Assembly (NCBI GenBank): GCA_021852245.1
Contig: JAJZNY010000150.1
Location: 1 to 12,840 of the forward strand
Length of the DNA stretch: 12,840 nt
From: Planctomycetota bacterium
GTDB lineage: Bacteria; Planctomycetota; Phycisphaerae; WQYP01
Reading direction: 5' to 3'
In this document: positions 1 through 7,872 of the stretch, piece after piece
How positions within the stretch are numbered: position 1 is the first letter of the stretch
How the letters are laid out: each line of letters opens with the position of its first letter
Program-made: the position numbers and the translations under genes
The notes under the pieces: generated by a model
What the model saw: the letters and a program-made list of their open reading frames with translations, nothing else
Told to the model about the DNA's origin: nothing
Database searches by the model: none

Positions 1-1164
1 AAAATGGAGGAGCTGCCAGATGGATTCACTGGCCTGGGCTGACCCGCCGGGCGAATCCACGCGCAGTACAACTGCCTTGATGTCCGGGTTATTTTCCACA
101 ACCCGCATTGCCCGGCGAATGCCGTGCGGAGTGATCACCGACGTGTTTTGATCATTCATTGGGGAATCATCCATAATGACGCCGGAGGCACAAATCACGG
201 CGACGGCCGGTTGGGTCGATCTTGCTTTGTGATGCGGGGAGCCGAGCAATTGAAATAAGGCGAACGGACTGTTGATCTTCAGCGGTTTGGTGACATGCCG
301 ACCATAATGACTTTCCAATCGGCAGCCACCCATGAATGTGGTCTCAACGAGATGCCGCATTTCCGGCCGACTCACAAGTCCATCGATGAGATGTTCTTTC
401 TTGGCCATCTGGGCCGTCAACCAGCCTTGATTGATTGCATTTTCTACGGCCGATTCGGTCATACCCGGCCGATGCGCCATGATGGTGTGGACGATCTGCG
501 AGTACCAGCCATTGACCAGCCCCTCCACCTGTGACGAAAAGGCTTTGCTGGCGCTGTATCGGGTGAAAGGCTCTTCGGCGCCCTTATATTTACCTATCTG
601 AATCATATTGGCGTGAATGTGCAGTTTTTGCAGCAGACCACGAAAGAACATCAATTGCAGCGATGCCCCGGGGATAAAGATGTTTCCCTGCGGAGACATG
701 AGAACGCGATTGGCATGTGCCGCCAGAAGATAGGTGTTCTCGCTGTAATTGGTGGAGTAAAACCAGACGGGCTTGTGGGCTTTCCGAGCCCGTGTGATTA
801 AATGTCCAAGCTCCTGCGCCTGTGTGAGCGTCAAAGCGAAACCATGGAGGTCGAAAAACAGGCCCGAGATATGCGGGTCCGCAATGGCTTTTTTAATCAA
901 TGCCACTGTCGTGGTGAGCGCCGGCTGATTTTTATTGCCCCAGTTGAAAAGCGAAAAGGAAAACCCCTGCGGGCATTCCTGAAGTGTGCCGGAGAGATGA
1001 ATCTCGGCAACGCATTTACGGTTGGCTGCTGACGGAGCGGCGGCTGTTGCGGCAATTGCGGGCCGGAGGGAAAAGGCAATCGCGGCGACAGCGAGCACCA
1101 CCATTGCAAACCGCCGGAACACATGAAAGGTTGAGTCCGAGGCGGTAAATCGTTTGATAGACAT
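1..1164 (-). CDS. sppA: Signal peptide peptidase SppA, 67K type (S49 family), 3' end outside window
   Basis: This is the first 388 residues of an S49 serine protease that cleaves leftover signal peptides at the membrane. A signal peptide or membrane anchor is seen: basic start, hydrophobic stretch at about residues 20-33, then an AIA cleavage-like site at 36-38. The N-terminal S49 domain carries IGKYKGAEEPFTR, whose Lys194 matches the general base of E. coli SppA (Lys209). The second S49 domain begins before the window edge and shows VDSPGGSAQASES, whose Ser375 matches the nucleophile (Ser409). Lys in the first half and Ser in the second half define the long tandem-domain form, so about 200 residues should lie beyond position 1. 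The ATG at 1164 has GGAG (1172-1175) seven bases upstream. It is divergent from nadB. Identity is firm; the C-terminus is not visible. Confidence 0.93.
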   Translation of the reverse strand, partial: MSIKRFTASDSTFHVFRRFAMVVLAVAAIAFSLRPAIAATAAAPSAANRKCVAEIHLSGTLQECPQGFSFSLFNWGNKNQPALTTTVALIKKAIADPHISGLFFDLHGFALTLTQAQELGHLITRARKAHKPVWFYSTNYSENTYLLAAHANRVLMSPQGNIFIPGASLQLMFFRGLLQKLHIHANMIQIGKYKGAEEPFTRYSASKAFSSQVEGLVNGWYSQIVHTIMAHRPGMTESAVENAINQGWLTAQMAKKEHLIDGLVSRPEMRHLVETTFMGGCRLESHYGRHVTKPLKINSPFALFQLLGSPHHKARSTQPAVAVICASGVIMDDSPMNDQNTSVITPHGIRRAMRVVENNPDIKAVVLRVDSPGGSAQASESIWQLLHF

Positions 1165-1364
1165 TGATCAACTCCGTGTAGAGTGCATATAACCTCAGCA
1201 GTCTAGCATAAATTATGGGTGCTGTGCCAGCGTCACCTCGCAAGCATTGGCCAACCCGCAAGACAAGATTCTCGTGAGAACGACATGAGATAGATACGCC
1301 GCGTAGCCGTGCAGGCTCGATCGGAGTGATCTGACTGCCACAAACGGTAATATTCGTCGTGGTA

Positions 1365-1370
1365 TATAAT
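1365..1370 (+). promoter_or_regulatory. Candidate -10 element of the nadB promoter
   Basis: A perfect TATAAT lies 42 bases before the nadB start, in the 248-base divergent gap between sppA and nadB. A start of transcription near 1377 would leave a leader of about 36 bases holding the GGAG ribosome site at 1397-1400. No good -35 hexamer is seen at the usual 16-18 base spacing, so the call rests on the -10 box and position only. No clear sigma-70 promoter could be picked out for sppA in the same gap. Confidence 0.4.
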
Positions 1371-1412
1371 CCTGTGGTTGAATACTGTTGTCCCTTGGAG
1401 CCGCACTGAAAT

Positions 1413-3062
1413 ATGCAGCGAATGTATTTATGTCCATTTAAGACGCATCGTCTGCCGCAGATCACGACCGATGTGCTGGTGATCGGGAGCGGCGTGGGGG
1501 GATTACGTGCGGCGATCGAGGCGTCGGAGGGGGCGGAGGTGTTGGTGGTATCCAAGCACCAGTTATCCGAATCCAACACCTTTTATGCTCAGGGCGGGAT
1601 CGCCGGCGTTATGCAGGCGGCCGACACATTTGAGAGCCACATAGCGGATACGCTGCAGGTAGCCTGCGGCCTGGGAGACCGGCCGGCGGCGGAAACCGTC
1701 GTGCGGGAGGGTCCGGACCGGATCAATGAACTGATCCAATGGGGTGCGAATTTTGATCGGGAGCTTAACGGTCAGCTTTCATTCGGGCGTGAGGGGGGGC
1801 ATTCGTTCGCGCGGATCGTCCACGCCTTGGGAGATTCAACCGGGCGCGAATTGGCCAACTGCCTTGGCGCGGTAGCCCGCAGCCGGGAGGAGATATCCAT
1901 CCTTGAGCATACATTCATTATTGACTTATTGACGATGGACAATCGGTGTCTGGGTGCGCTGGCGTGGGAGGCATCGAGGGGGCTGTTCGTCATTTTCGCC
2001 CGGCAGACGATCCTGGCAAGCGGCGGAACGGGGGCCCTTTATCGAGAAACCACCAACCCGCTGATCGCAACCGCAGACGGGCATGCGATGGCGTGGCGGG
2101 CCGGCGCGGTCCTGCGTAATATGGAAATGGTTCAGTTTCATCCCACAACCATCTATATCGCGGGTGCGACGCGTTCGTTGGTGAGTGAGGCGGTACGGGG
2201 CGAGGGGGCAAAGCTCATTGATAAAGCCGGCTACCGGTTCATGCCGGATTACCACGCGATGGCGGACCTGGCGCCGCGCGATGTGGTCTCACGGGCCATC
2301 CTTGATCACATGGCGAAAACGCAAACCACGCACGTGTTTCTGGATTGCAGACATATGTCGCGTGAGGCATTTGCGGCGCGCTTTCCAAGTATCTTTGATG
2401 TATGCGAGAAATTTGGTATCGATCCATCCAAACAACCAATACCCGTGCATCCCAGCGCCCACTACATGGTCGGAGGAGTGGTGTGCGATCTGAGCGGATC
2501 AACAACGGTTGAAAATCTCTATGCGGTGGGCGAGGTTTCCTATACGGGATTGCACGGTGCCAATCGGTTGGCAAGCAATTCACTCATCGAGGCGCTGGTT
2601 TTCGGCAGGCGTGCCGGGCAGCATGTGCTCCAGACGTTGGCCCAGCATCCGCGAGGTACGGTCGTCCCGAGATTATCTGCCGAAAGGCCCCAAAGCCAGC
2701 GGACGGAACTGGATATGCTCGACGTGCTCAGTTCGCTGCGATCGCTGATGTGGCGAAATGTCGGGGTGGAACGCTTCGGGCCGCGACTGGATGAATCGAC
2801 CGAAATTATTGATTTTTGGAGCCGCTATATTCTGGACAAAAATTTCGACAAACCCGCGGGGTGGGAGTTGCAGAATATGTTGCAGGTGGCAAGATTGATC
2901 GCCGTATCGGCGAACATGCGGCAGGAGACGCGGGGGGTGCATTACCGTACCGATTTTCCGAATATGGATGATCGGAACTGGCGCTATCATCTGGACTGGC
3001 GGGCAAATTCGCCGATGGCGGTAAAATCATTGGTGATGGATCGGGCTGCCTCGGCGGCGTAA
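1413..3062 (+). CDS. nadB: L-aspartate oxidase NadB
   Basis: This FAD enzyme oxidises L-aspartate to iminoaspartate, the first step of de novo NAD synthesis; NadA then makes quinolinate. At 549 residues it has the usual length. The Rossmann FAD motif VLVIGSGVGGLRAA is at 21-34, followed by SNTFYAQGGIA (54-64), typical of the succinate dehydrogenase/fumarate reductase/NadB superfamily. The superfamily signatures MVQFHPT (239-245), LAPRDVVSRA (286-295), HYMVGG (350-355) and GLHGANRLASNSLIEALVFG (379-398) are intact, so the active-site His and Arg residues appear present. The C-terminal helical domain has the VARLIA and ETRGVHYRTDFP motifs of NadB, which separates it from SdhA/FrdA. ATG at 1413 was chosen because GGAG (1397-1400) lies 12 bases upstream; an in-frame ATG at 1422 is possible. 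nadA and nadC are not in the window. Confidence 0.96.
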   Translation: MQRMYLCPFKTHRLPQITTDVLVIGSGVGGLRAAIEASEGAEVLVVSKHQLSESNTFYAQGGIAGVMQAADTFESHIADTLQVACGLGDRPAAETVVREGPDRINELIQWGANFDRELNGQLSFGREGGHSFARIVHALGDSTGRELANCLGAVARSREEISILEHTFIIDLLTMDNRCLGALAWEASRGLFVIFARQTILASGGTGALYRETTNPLIATADGHAMAWRAGAVLRNMEMVQFHPTTIYIAGATRSLVSEAVRGEGAKLIDKAGYRFMPDYHAMADLAPRDVVSRAILDHMAKTQTTHVFLDCRHMSREAFAARFPSIFDVCEKFGIDPSKQPIPVHPSAHYMVGGVVCDLSGSTTVENLYAVGEVSYTGLHGANRLASNSLIEALVFGRRAGQHVLQTLAQHPRGTVVPRLSAERPQSQRTELDMLDVLSSLRSLMWRNVGVERFGPRLDESTEIIDFWSRYILDKNFDKPAGWELQNMLQVARLIAVSANMRQETRGVHYRTDFPNMDDRNWRYHLDWRANSPMAVKSLVMDRAASAA

Positions 3063-3123
3063 ATCGAGATGTTTTCGCGCGGCGTGCCGGACAAGTCTGA
3101 GTGCCGAATATTGGAGTTTGATC

Positions 3124-3681
3124 ATGGCCGACTTACGCGGTCATCTGCTTATCGCGATGCCCGGTTTGCTGGACCCGAATTTTTACCGGTCGGTGGTGCT
3201 GATTGTCCGCCATGACGCGGATGGTGCCATGGGTGTCATCCTGAATCGTCCGCTGGAGGTTACGATCAAAGACGCCTGGGCCAAGGTGGATGGAGGAAAA
3301 TGTACCAACACCTCCAAGCTCCATGCGGGCGGGCCCTGCCCGGGACCGCTGCTGGCTCTGCACGACGGCCGCCGAATTATCGGCGAACGAATTATTGACG
3401 GGCTTCACTATTCGATTGATGCCGACGACATCCGAAAAATCATTGAAGAGAATGTTCAGCCTTCGCGATTTTTTGTGGGCAATGCCGGTTGGAGCCCGAA
3501 TCAGTTGGAATCTGAAATCGGAACGGCATCGTGGCTGACATGCCCTGCCACGGAGACGGTGGCCTTTGCCGATATTCGGCAGGAACAGATGTGGATCATG
3601 TTCACGCGGATTGCGACCATGCGGGCCATCAGCCCCAATCTGAGCCATCGCTTTTTTCCCAACGACCCGCAGTTGAACTGA
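3124..3681 (+). CDS. yqgE: YqgE/AlgH family protein (UPF0301)
   Basis: This 185-residue cytosolic protein belongs to the YqgE/AlgH family, whose biochemical role is not settled; AlgH in Pseudomonas was linked to alginate regulation. The family pattern is complete: GHLLIAMPGL with DPNFYRSVVLIV following (residues 6-29), GAMGVILNRP (34-43), GGPC (69-72) and AGWSPNQLESEI (121-132) followed by SWL. The start is ATG at 3124, with GGAG (3113-3116) seven bases upstream. The in-frame TTG at 3118 lies only one base from that ribosome site and is unlikely. It follows nadB by 61 bases on the same strand, so cotranscription is possible, but nothing else links the two functions. Confidence 0.92.
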   Translation: MADLRGHLLIAMPGLLDPNFYRSVVLIVRHDADGAMGVILNRPLEVTIKDAWAKVDGGKCTNTSKLHAGGPCPGPLLALHDGRRIIGERIIDGLHYSIDADDIRKIIEENVQPSRFFVGNAGWSPNQLESEIGTASWLTCPATETVAFADIRQEQMWIMFTRIATMRAISPNLSHRFFPNDPQLN

Positions 3682-4014
3682 TGGCACTCGGTGCAACATC
3701 GGCAGCGTGCAGACACCTGAGCGGAGGGAAATAGTCGGCAGACGAGGTGAGGGAAAAAAATTGGCAGCAGTGCGAATTTGGAATCCCCTGGCAACAATGA
3801 CGGTAATTTTTTCAACGGTTGGGCGCAATGATTCCCGGAGGCTCTGGCATAAACCTGAGCCGCTTTCCCGTGCCGTCGTGGTGTATGGGCCGGCGAAAGT
3901 CATCTGTCCCTGAAGTGATAAAAGTGCTTCAGCGAGGAGCCGCAGCGGGGGGCGTGATCCGAGAGATGCCACAACTGCAGCACGAGAACTGAGACCGGAG
4001 CCGATTGCGTTGCA
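3682..4014. other. Intergenic region between convergent genes, no convincing gene
   Basis: These 333 bases separate the end of the YqgE-family gene from the end of the minus-strand gene at 4015. Short open frames exist on both strands but none has a ribosome site or recognisable product. Two hairpins can be drawn: GGCTCTGG/CCTGAGCC (3840-3861, one mismatch, six-base loop) and CTGAAG/CTTCAG (3910-3915 with 3927-3932). The region has no visible tRNA or insertion sequence. Confidence 0.6.
3840..3861. terminator. Hairpin between convergent genes, possible terminator
   Basis: GGCTCTGG at 3840-3847 pairs with CCTGAGCC at 3854-3861 around the loop CATAAA, with one T-T mismatch. It lies between convergent genes, where a terminator is expected. 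There is no T-run after it on either strand and it is about 160 bases from both stop codons, so the functional call is weak. Confidence 0.25.
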
Positions 4015-4590
4015 TTATGGATTAATTTGTGAATTGCTCATGCCTTGAAGTTGCATCTGAGTTATCTGCCAATGGCCCGGTCGTGCGTGATCTCTCCAGA
4101 TCAGACGCCAGCGTGTGATGAATGGACCATAATCGCGGGCGATGGAAAGGACGACAATATTGGTCTGGGCACTGCGCCCCCGGCGACGCATGTGAATGCT
4201 GCGAAGGTAATTGGCGGTGATTCGCACCTGCGATAATCGGTAGTTGAGTTCTGAGATGATGCTGGCCCGGTCTTGATCGTTAAACACGACATCGGGGGCA
4301 AGAAATTGTTCGATTCCCACCACATCCTGATGAGCAGCATCGCTCAGAATCTGCTGGAGGTCGCCTCGAAGCCTCTCGCCGGGGGTAACCACCAACCACG
4401 CCATCAGGGCCCAGATCAGGGTAGCCGCGATGATCCCGCCCCCCGCGATCAGCAATCGAGTATGGCGTGTGTGCCACCAGCGCCAGATAAAGGCTATGGC
4501 CACAACCGCCAGCGCGAGGTACGCCAGCGGATGGCTGAGAAAAAGCCAATCGCCAAGGGTGCGGGGAAATGACTCTGGTAATCGAATCAA
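4015..4590 (-). CDS. Two-helix membrane protein with NTF2/SnoaL-like tail, function unknown
   Basis: This 191-residue protein is not recognised as a named family. Two hydrophobic segments are seen at about 22-38 and 46-68, separated by a short basic stretch (HTRHTR) that probably lies in the cytoplasm. The rest, from GERLRGDLQQILSDAA (71-86) onward, reads like a cone-shaped NTF2/SnoaL-type fold: an N-terminal helix, a region around FLAPDVVF (96-103), then strands with ITRWRLIWRD (158-167) and GHWQITQMQL (172-181). The fold call is inference from residue pattern. The start is TTG at 4590: an in-frame stop lies ten codons upstream, the first ATG would remove both helices, and GAGGTGG lies just upstream. 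It is alone between convergent and divergent neighbours. Confidence 0.7.
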   Translation of the reverse strand: MIRLPESFPRTLGDWLFLSHPLAYLALAVVAIAFIWRWWHTRHTRLLIAGGGIIAATLIWALMAWLVVTPGERLRGDLQQILSDAAHQDVVGIEQFLAPDVVFNDQDRASIISELNYRLSQVRITANYLRSIHMRRRGRSAQTNIVVLSIARDYGPFITRWRLIWRDHARPGHWQITQMQLQGMSNSQINP

Positions 4591-4841
4591 ACTGTTTCCA
4601 CCTCGATCGACCGAATCTGAACCAACTCACCGGTGGCTCACGGCGGCCGTCGTTGCCACGACAAATATCTTAACGCCATTTTTGAATAAAATAGGGTGTT
4701 ACCGGTCTAAATCCGGGTTGCGCGGCGGTAAAATTTCTATTAGTCGGCTGCGATCTAACATTTCAACTGCACGTAATCGACCCGCGGACAAGTTTGCAAA
4801 AATGCTTGGTGGCGGCTAGGTTTGATCTTAAGGAAGCAGTT
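4591..4841. other. Divergent intergenic region with a short inverted repeat
   Basis: This 251-base gap separates two divergent genes and must hold promoters for both. An AT-rich stretch with TAAAAT-like boxes runs around 4680-4740. The inverted repeat TTACCG (4699-4704) / CGGTAA (4726-4731) sits in its middle and could be an operator or a chance match. No -35/-10 pair is convincing on either strand. Confidence 0.35.
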
Positions 4842-6050
4842 ATGCCGACGAAGATTGAGACTATTGCCCCATTGCCCAATACAATCGTTGATTACGCGCG
4901 ACGGCTGCGGCATGAGTTACATCAGATCCCTGAACTGGCCTTTGAAGAGCACTTAACGTCAAAATTGATCTGCCGCGAATTAGAATCCATGCGAATTCCT
5001 TTTAAAGCGGGGCTTGCCGGCGGAACCGGGATCGCAGCATTTATAAGTGGCCGCCGGACCGTGCAGGGCGTTGTGGGGATTCGCGCGGAAATGGATGCGC
5101 TCCCCGTTGAGGAAGCGACGGGTGCGGCGTACATAAGCCGACATCCCGGGCGCATGCATGCCTGCGGACACGACGGCCACATGGCGATTGCACTGGGAAC
5201 CTGCCGCTGGTTATGGCAGAGGCGCGATACGCTCAGGAGCGGGGTTATTGTTTACTTCCAGCCGGCGGAAGAAGGCTTTAATGGCGGAGAACTGATGCGG
5301 CAGGCACTGGAAAAGCTCGGCGTTCTCCCCAATATCGTCTTCGGACTCCATGGTTGGCCGGAATTGCCGGTCGGCACGATCGCCACCCGCGCCGGTGTTC
5401 TGCTGGCTGCGGTGGACAGCATTGAAATTACCATACAAGGCAGAGGGACTCATGGCTCGCAACCACACCGGGGGCGCAGCCCGATTCCTTGTGCCGGTTA
5501 CCTGTCAACGAAGTTACAACTCTCGCCGCATAAGGCCGGTTCCTCTCAGGCCGTGGTATTGAGCATCGGCTGCCTGCAGGCCGGGACAGCCGCCAATATC
5601 ATTCCTTCCACGGCTGTATTACGCGGCACGTTGCGCACACTGTCTGAAGCCGTCCGAAGTGAAAAACTGCGATGGATTGAGCAGACATGTCGCGATGCGG
5701 CGCGGCGGTTCGGCTGCCCGGTAAAAGTGAAGATGAATTCCAGTACACCGGCAACGATCAATGATGCGGAAAGCACCGAATTACTGCTTCGAGCGGGAGA
5801 TGCCCATCTGGGCCGAGGGAGGGTTAAACGATTAACAACCCCCTATCTTTGGAGCGAAGATTTTGCGTACATGCTGCAAAAAACTCAAGGGTGTTTTTTT
5901 GTGCTCGGTACCTGTCCGAAGGGCCATCGATCTTACCCGATGCTGCACAGCCCGCTTTACGATTTTCCGGATGGGGCACTGCCTGTCGGAATCTGTATCA
6001 TGTCGGCGCTTGCCGAGAGTGCGGGCGATTACCTGCAGGGTGCCCGCTGA
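4842..6050 (+). CDS. M20 family (M20D) metal-dependent amidohydrolase
   Basis: This 402-residue enzyme belongs to the M20D group with hippurate hydrolase, IAA-amino acid hydrolase and N-acetyl-diaminopimelate deacetylase; it should cleave an N-acyl amino acid or similar amide in the cytosol. Its substrate cannot be told from sequence. Family signatures are complete: LRHELHQIPELAFEE (22-36), GIRAEMDALPV (79-89), MHACGHDGHMA (105-115) with metal ligands Cys108 and His110, PAEEG (141-145) with Glu143/Glu144, GLHGWP (168-173) and LHSPLYDFPDGAL (368-380). The lid domain has GTHGSQPHRGRSPI where relatives usually have GGHAAMPH. The start is ATG 4842, seven bases after AAGGA (4830-4834); the in-frame TTG at 4794 has no ribosome site. 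Its stop is one base before the next start, so it is probably translated together with the TIGR03790 gene. Confidence 0.9.
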   Translation: MPTKIETIAPLPNTIVDYARRLRHELHQIPELAFEEHLTSKLICRELESMRIPFKAGLAGGTGIAAFISGRRTVQGVVGIRAEMDALPVEEATGAAYISRHPGRMHACGHDGHMAIALGTCRWLWQRRDTLRSGVIVYFQPAEEGFNGGELMRQALEKLGVLPNIVFGLHGWPELPVGTIATRAGVLLAAVDSIEITIQGRGTHGSQPHRGRSPIPCAGYLSTKLQLSPHKAGSSQAVVLSIGCLQAGTAANIIPSTAVLRGTLRTLSEAVRSEKLRWIEQTCRDAARRFGCPVKVKMNSSTPATINDAESTELLLRAGDAHLGRGRVKRLTTPYLWSEDFAYMLQKTQGCFFVLGTCPKGHRSYPMLHSPLYDFPDGALPVGICIMSALAESAGDYLQGAR

Positions 6051-6051
6051 A

Positions 6052-7815
6052 ATGCGGAGGCCCGGGTTGCTTCGATCAGCCGCCTGCATGGTGGCAGTGA
6101 TGATTTTGACATTATCTGCGTTTCACCTGCCGGTATGCAGCGCGTTATCGGTTTTGCGCCCATCACAGGTTGCCATTGTTGTAAACGGTAATAATGACCA
6201 GTCGATCGCCCTGGGCCACTATTACGCCAACGCCCGGCACATTCCTCTGGCGAACATCATCGAGTTGAATCTTCCAGATAATGTTCAGGACATCACGGCC
6301 CCGTTTTATGATGTCCGGGTGGCGGCGGCGATCCGGCAGATACTCACGGAACGCCATATGCGTTCCCAAATCCGATGTCTCGTGACAACCTATGGCATAC
6401 CGCTTAAGGTGGGACCGCAAAGTCCAAGTTTCGCAGATATGGCGGAGGTGAAGCATCTCCGCGCACGACTGATCGAAATCAACGCCGAGCTGAAAGCATC
6501 CATCCGACGGCTTGATTCGATGGATGGCCTTACAGAACCGAAGATCGTCCCGCCCGGTAATCTGACCGTGCTGGCGGGCGGCCGATTACGAACGCGTGTC
6601 TACACCACCGCGCTGGAGTGCAAGGCGGCGCTGGCCCAGACGCTGACATTTTTCAATCGGCATCCGGTAGCCAAAACCGCGGCGGATAATACTGAAATAT
6701 TTGCCCTTTTCCGCCATTGCCTCGGCGTGGCCGTCATGGCCCAAAGCCTGCATGTGCATGGATCAAGCCTGCAATCGATGGAATTGGCCGACTTCCTCCG
6801 GCAGGAGAAAATCAAGACCCTCCTTGCGGTACGGCAGTATGACATGCTTAAGGTGCATCGGTACAAGGCAGCGAACCGGCGCGAAATGCGTCATATCAAG
6901 CGGCGTTTTTTCGGACTCGTCGGCGAGGCGGTGGAGGATATTTCGCAGATTACGTATCTGCTTCATGTGCACAGCAAATCAAGCCTCGACAGCGATCTGA
7001 TGATGCTGTGGTACGGACGAATCTACCATTCCGGCTGGTATCAAAACCCAATTCAACTGGAGAACTGGCATGCGAATCTCGCGGCCCTGCATCCGCGGAT
7101 CATGATGGTCAGCCGCATTGATGGTCTGAATATTCAGATGGTGGAGGCGATGATCGCGCGCGGGTTACGCGTTGAAGCACGCGGCCTGCGTGGGAAGGTC
7201 TACATCGACGCGCGCGGTCTCCACGGAACCGACCCCTACAGTCAATTTGACCGTCTGCTGCGCCGGACCGCAGCCATGCTCAAGGTGGAAGCCAAAATTC
7301 CTGTGGTGCTCAACGACGTCCCCGCCCTTTTCAAGCGGGCCGATAGCCCCGATTGTGCGGTATATTGCGGATGGTATTCGGTACATCATTTCGTGAACTG
7401 CTGTCAGTGGGTACCCGGGTTTGTGGGTTACCATGTAGCGAGCTTTGAACTTGATTCCCTTCATAACCCCACGGATACGGCGTGGTGCATCAATCTGCTC
7501 AAACATAAGGCGTGCGGAACATCCGGCCCGGTCTGGGAACCGTATCTGTTCTCATTTCCTCCACCGAATCTGTTTATTCCGTTGCTGCTGAGCGGCGAAT
7601 TCCCGCAGGTGGAAGTCTACAGCGTGTCGATTCCGAATTTGGCGTGGCGACAGGCATATGTGGGCGATCCACTCTACACCCCATTCCGCCACGATCCCCG
7701 TTTTTCCCGTGCGGATATTCGCGGTAACCTCACATTGAATAAAATTTATGAAATCAGGGACGCGTGGGTGCCACTGCGTGAATTTTCAATTAAATATATC
7801 ATGCATATGAAGTAG
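6052..7815 (+). CDS. TIGR03790 family protein, secreted, function unknown
   Basis: This 587-residue protein matches the pattern of TIGR03790, an uncharacterised family known from planctomycetes, acidobacteria and myxobacteria. A signal peptide is seen: basic MRRPGLLR, a hydrophobic core at about 11-28, and a likely cut after CSA near residue 31. The first conserved block is LRPSQVAIVVNGNN (35-48), YYANARHIPLANII (57-70) and IRCLVTTYGIPLKV (107-120). The second is MMVSRIDGLNIQMVEAMI (351-368), GKVYIDARGL (381-390), GYHVASFELDSL (459-470), GPVWEPYL (492-499) and WRQAYVGDPLYTPF (532-545). Between them lies a long, probably helical and basic insert (about 125-320). ATG 6052 was chosen because it follows the M20 stop at once and gives a proper signal peptide; the longer frame from 5863 lies inside the M20 gene. 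The ribosome site is weak (AGGG, 6037-6040), which suggests coupling. Confidence 0.87.
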   Translation: MRRPGLLRSAACMVAVMILTLSAFHLPVCSALSVLRPSQVAIVVNGNNDQSIALGHYYANARHIPLANIIELNLPDNVQDITAPFYDVRVAAAIRQILTERHMRSQIRCLVTTYGIPLKVGPQSPSFADMAEVKHLRARLIEINAELKASIRRLDSMDGLTEPKIVPPGNLTVLAGGRLRTRVYTTALECKAALAQTLTFFNRHPVAKTAADNTEIFALFRHCLGVAVMAQSLHVHGSSLQSMELADFLRQEKIKTLLAVRQYDMLKVHRYKAANRREMRHIKRRFFGLVGEAVEDISQITYLLHVHSKSSLDSDLMMLWYGRIYHSGWYQNPIQLENWHANLAALHPRIMMVSRIDGLNIQMVEAMIARGLRVEARGLRGKVYIDARGLHGTDPYSQFDRLLRRTAAMLKVEAKIPVVLNDVPALFKRADSPDCAVYCGWYSVHHFVNCCQWVPGFVGYHVASFELDSLHNPTDTAWCINLLKHKACGTSGPVWEPYLFSFPPPNLFIPLLLSGEFPQVEVYSVSIPNLAWRQAYVGDPLYTPFRHDPRFSRADIRGNLTLNKIYEIRDAWVPLREFSIKYIMHMK

Positions 7816-7872
7816 CCCAGCCGATCGCCACTCGAATGGAACAAACCGCGATCTTGGGTCCGCTGGGCTACT
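7811..7872. terminator. Bidirectional terminator-like hairpin containing both stop codons
   Basis: AGTAGCCCAGC at 7811-7821 is the exact reverse complement of GCTGGGCTACT at 7862-7872. A second, inner pair, GATCGC (7823-7828) and GCGATC (7848-7853), extends the stem across an uneven internal loop, leaving a 19-base loop. The left arm holds the TAG of the TIGR03790 gene (7813-7815) and the right arm the TAG of the VWA-like gene (7868-7870, minus). No T-run follows on either strand, so a classic intrinsic terminator is not shown. Confidence 0.6.

Noticed and set aside
295..1032. Three plus-strand open frames across the first kilobase
   Set aside because: They are antisense to sppA, whose minus-strand frame runs unbroken from 1164 to position 1 with both catalytic residues.
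1016..1579. 187-codon minus-strand open frame across the sppA-nadB gap
   Set aside because: It overlaps the starts of both sppA and nadB, has no recognisable product, and would bury the nadB promoter.
3707..3913. 68-codon plus-strand frame in the gap after the YqgE-family gene
   Set aside because: It has a GTG start without a ribosome site and no recognisable motif, and a hairpin falls inside it.
3133..3972. 279-codon open frame on the minus strand across the YqgE-family gene
   Set aside because: It lies antisense to a clear YqgE-family gene, shows no domain and has no ribosome site. It is a GC-bias shadow.
4280..4630. 116-codon minus-strand frame overlapping the orphan membrane protein
   Set aside because: It is in another frame, rich in Arg, Gly and Pro as GC shadows are, while the chosen frame has two clean hydrophobic helices.
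5863..6051. An N-terminal extension of the TIGR03790 gene to 5863
   Set aside because: It would lie inside the M20 gene, and it would put 63 extra residues before a clean signal peptide that starts at 6052.
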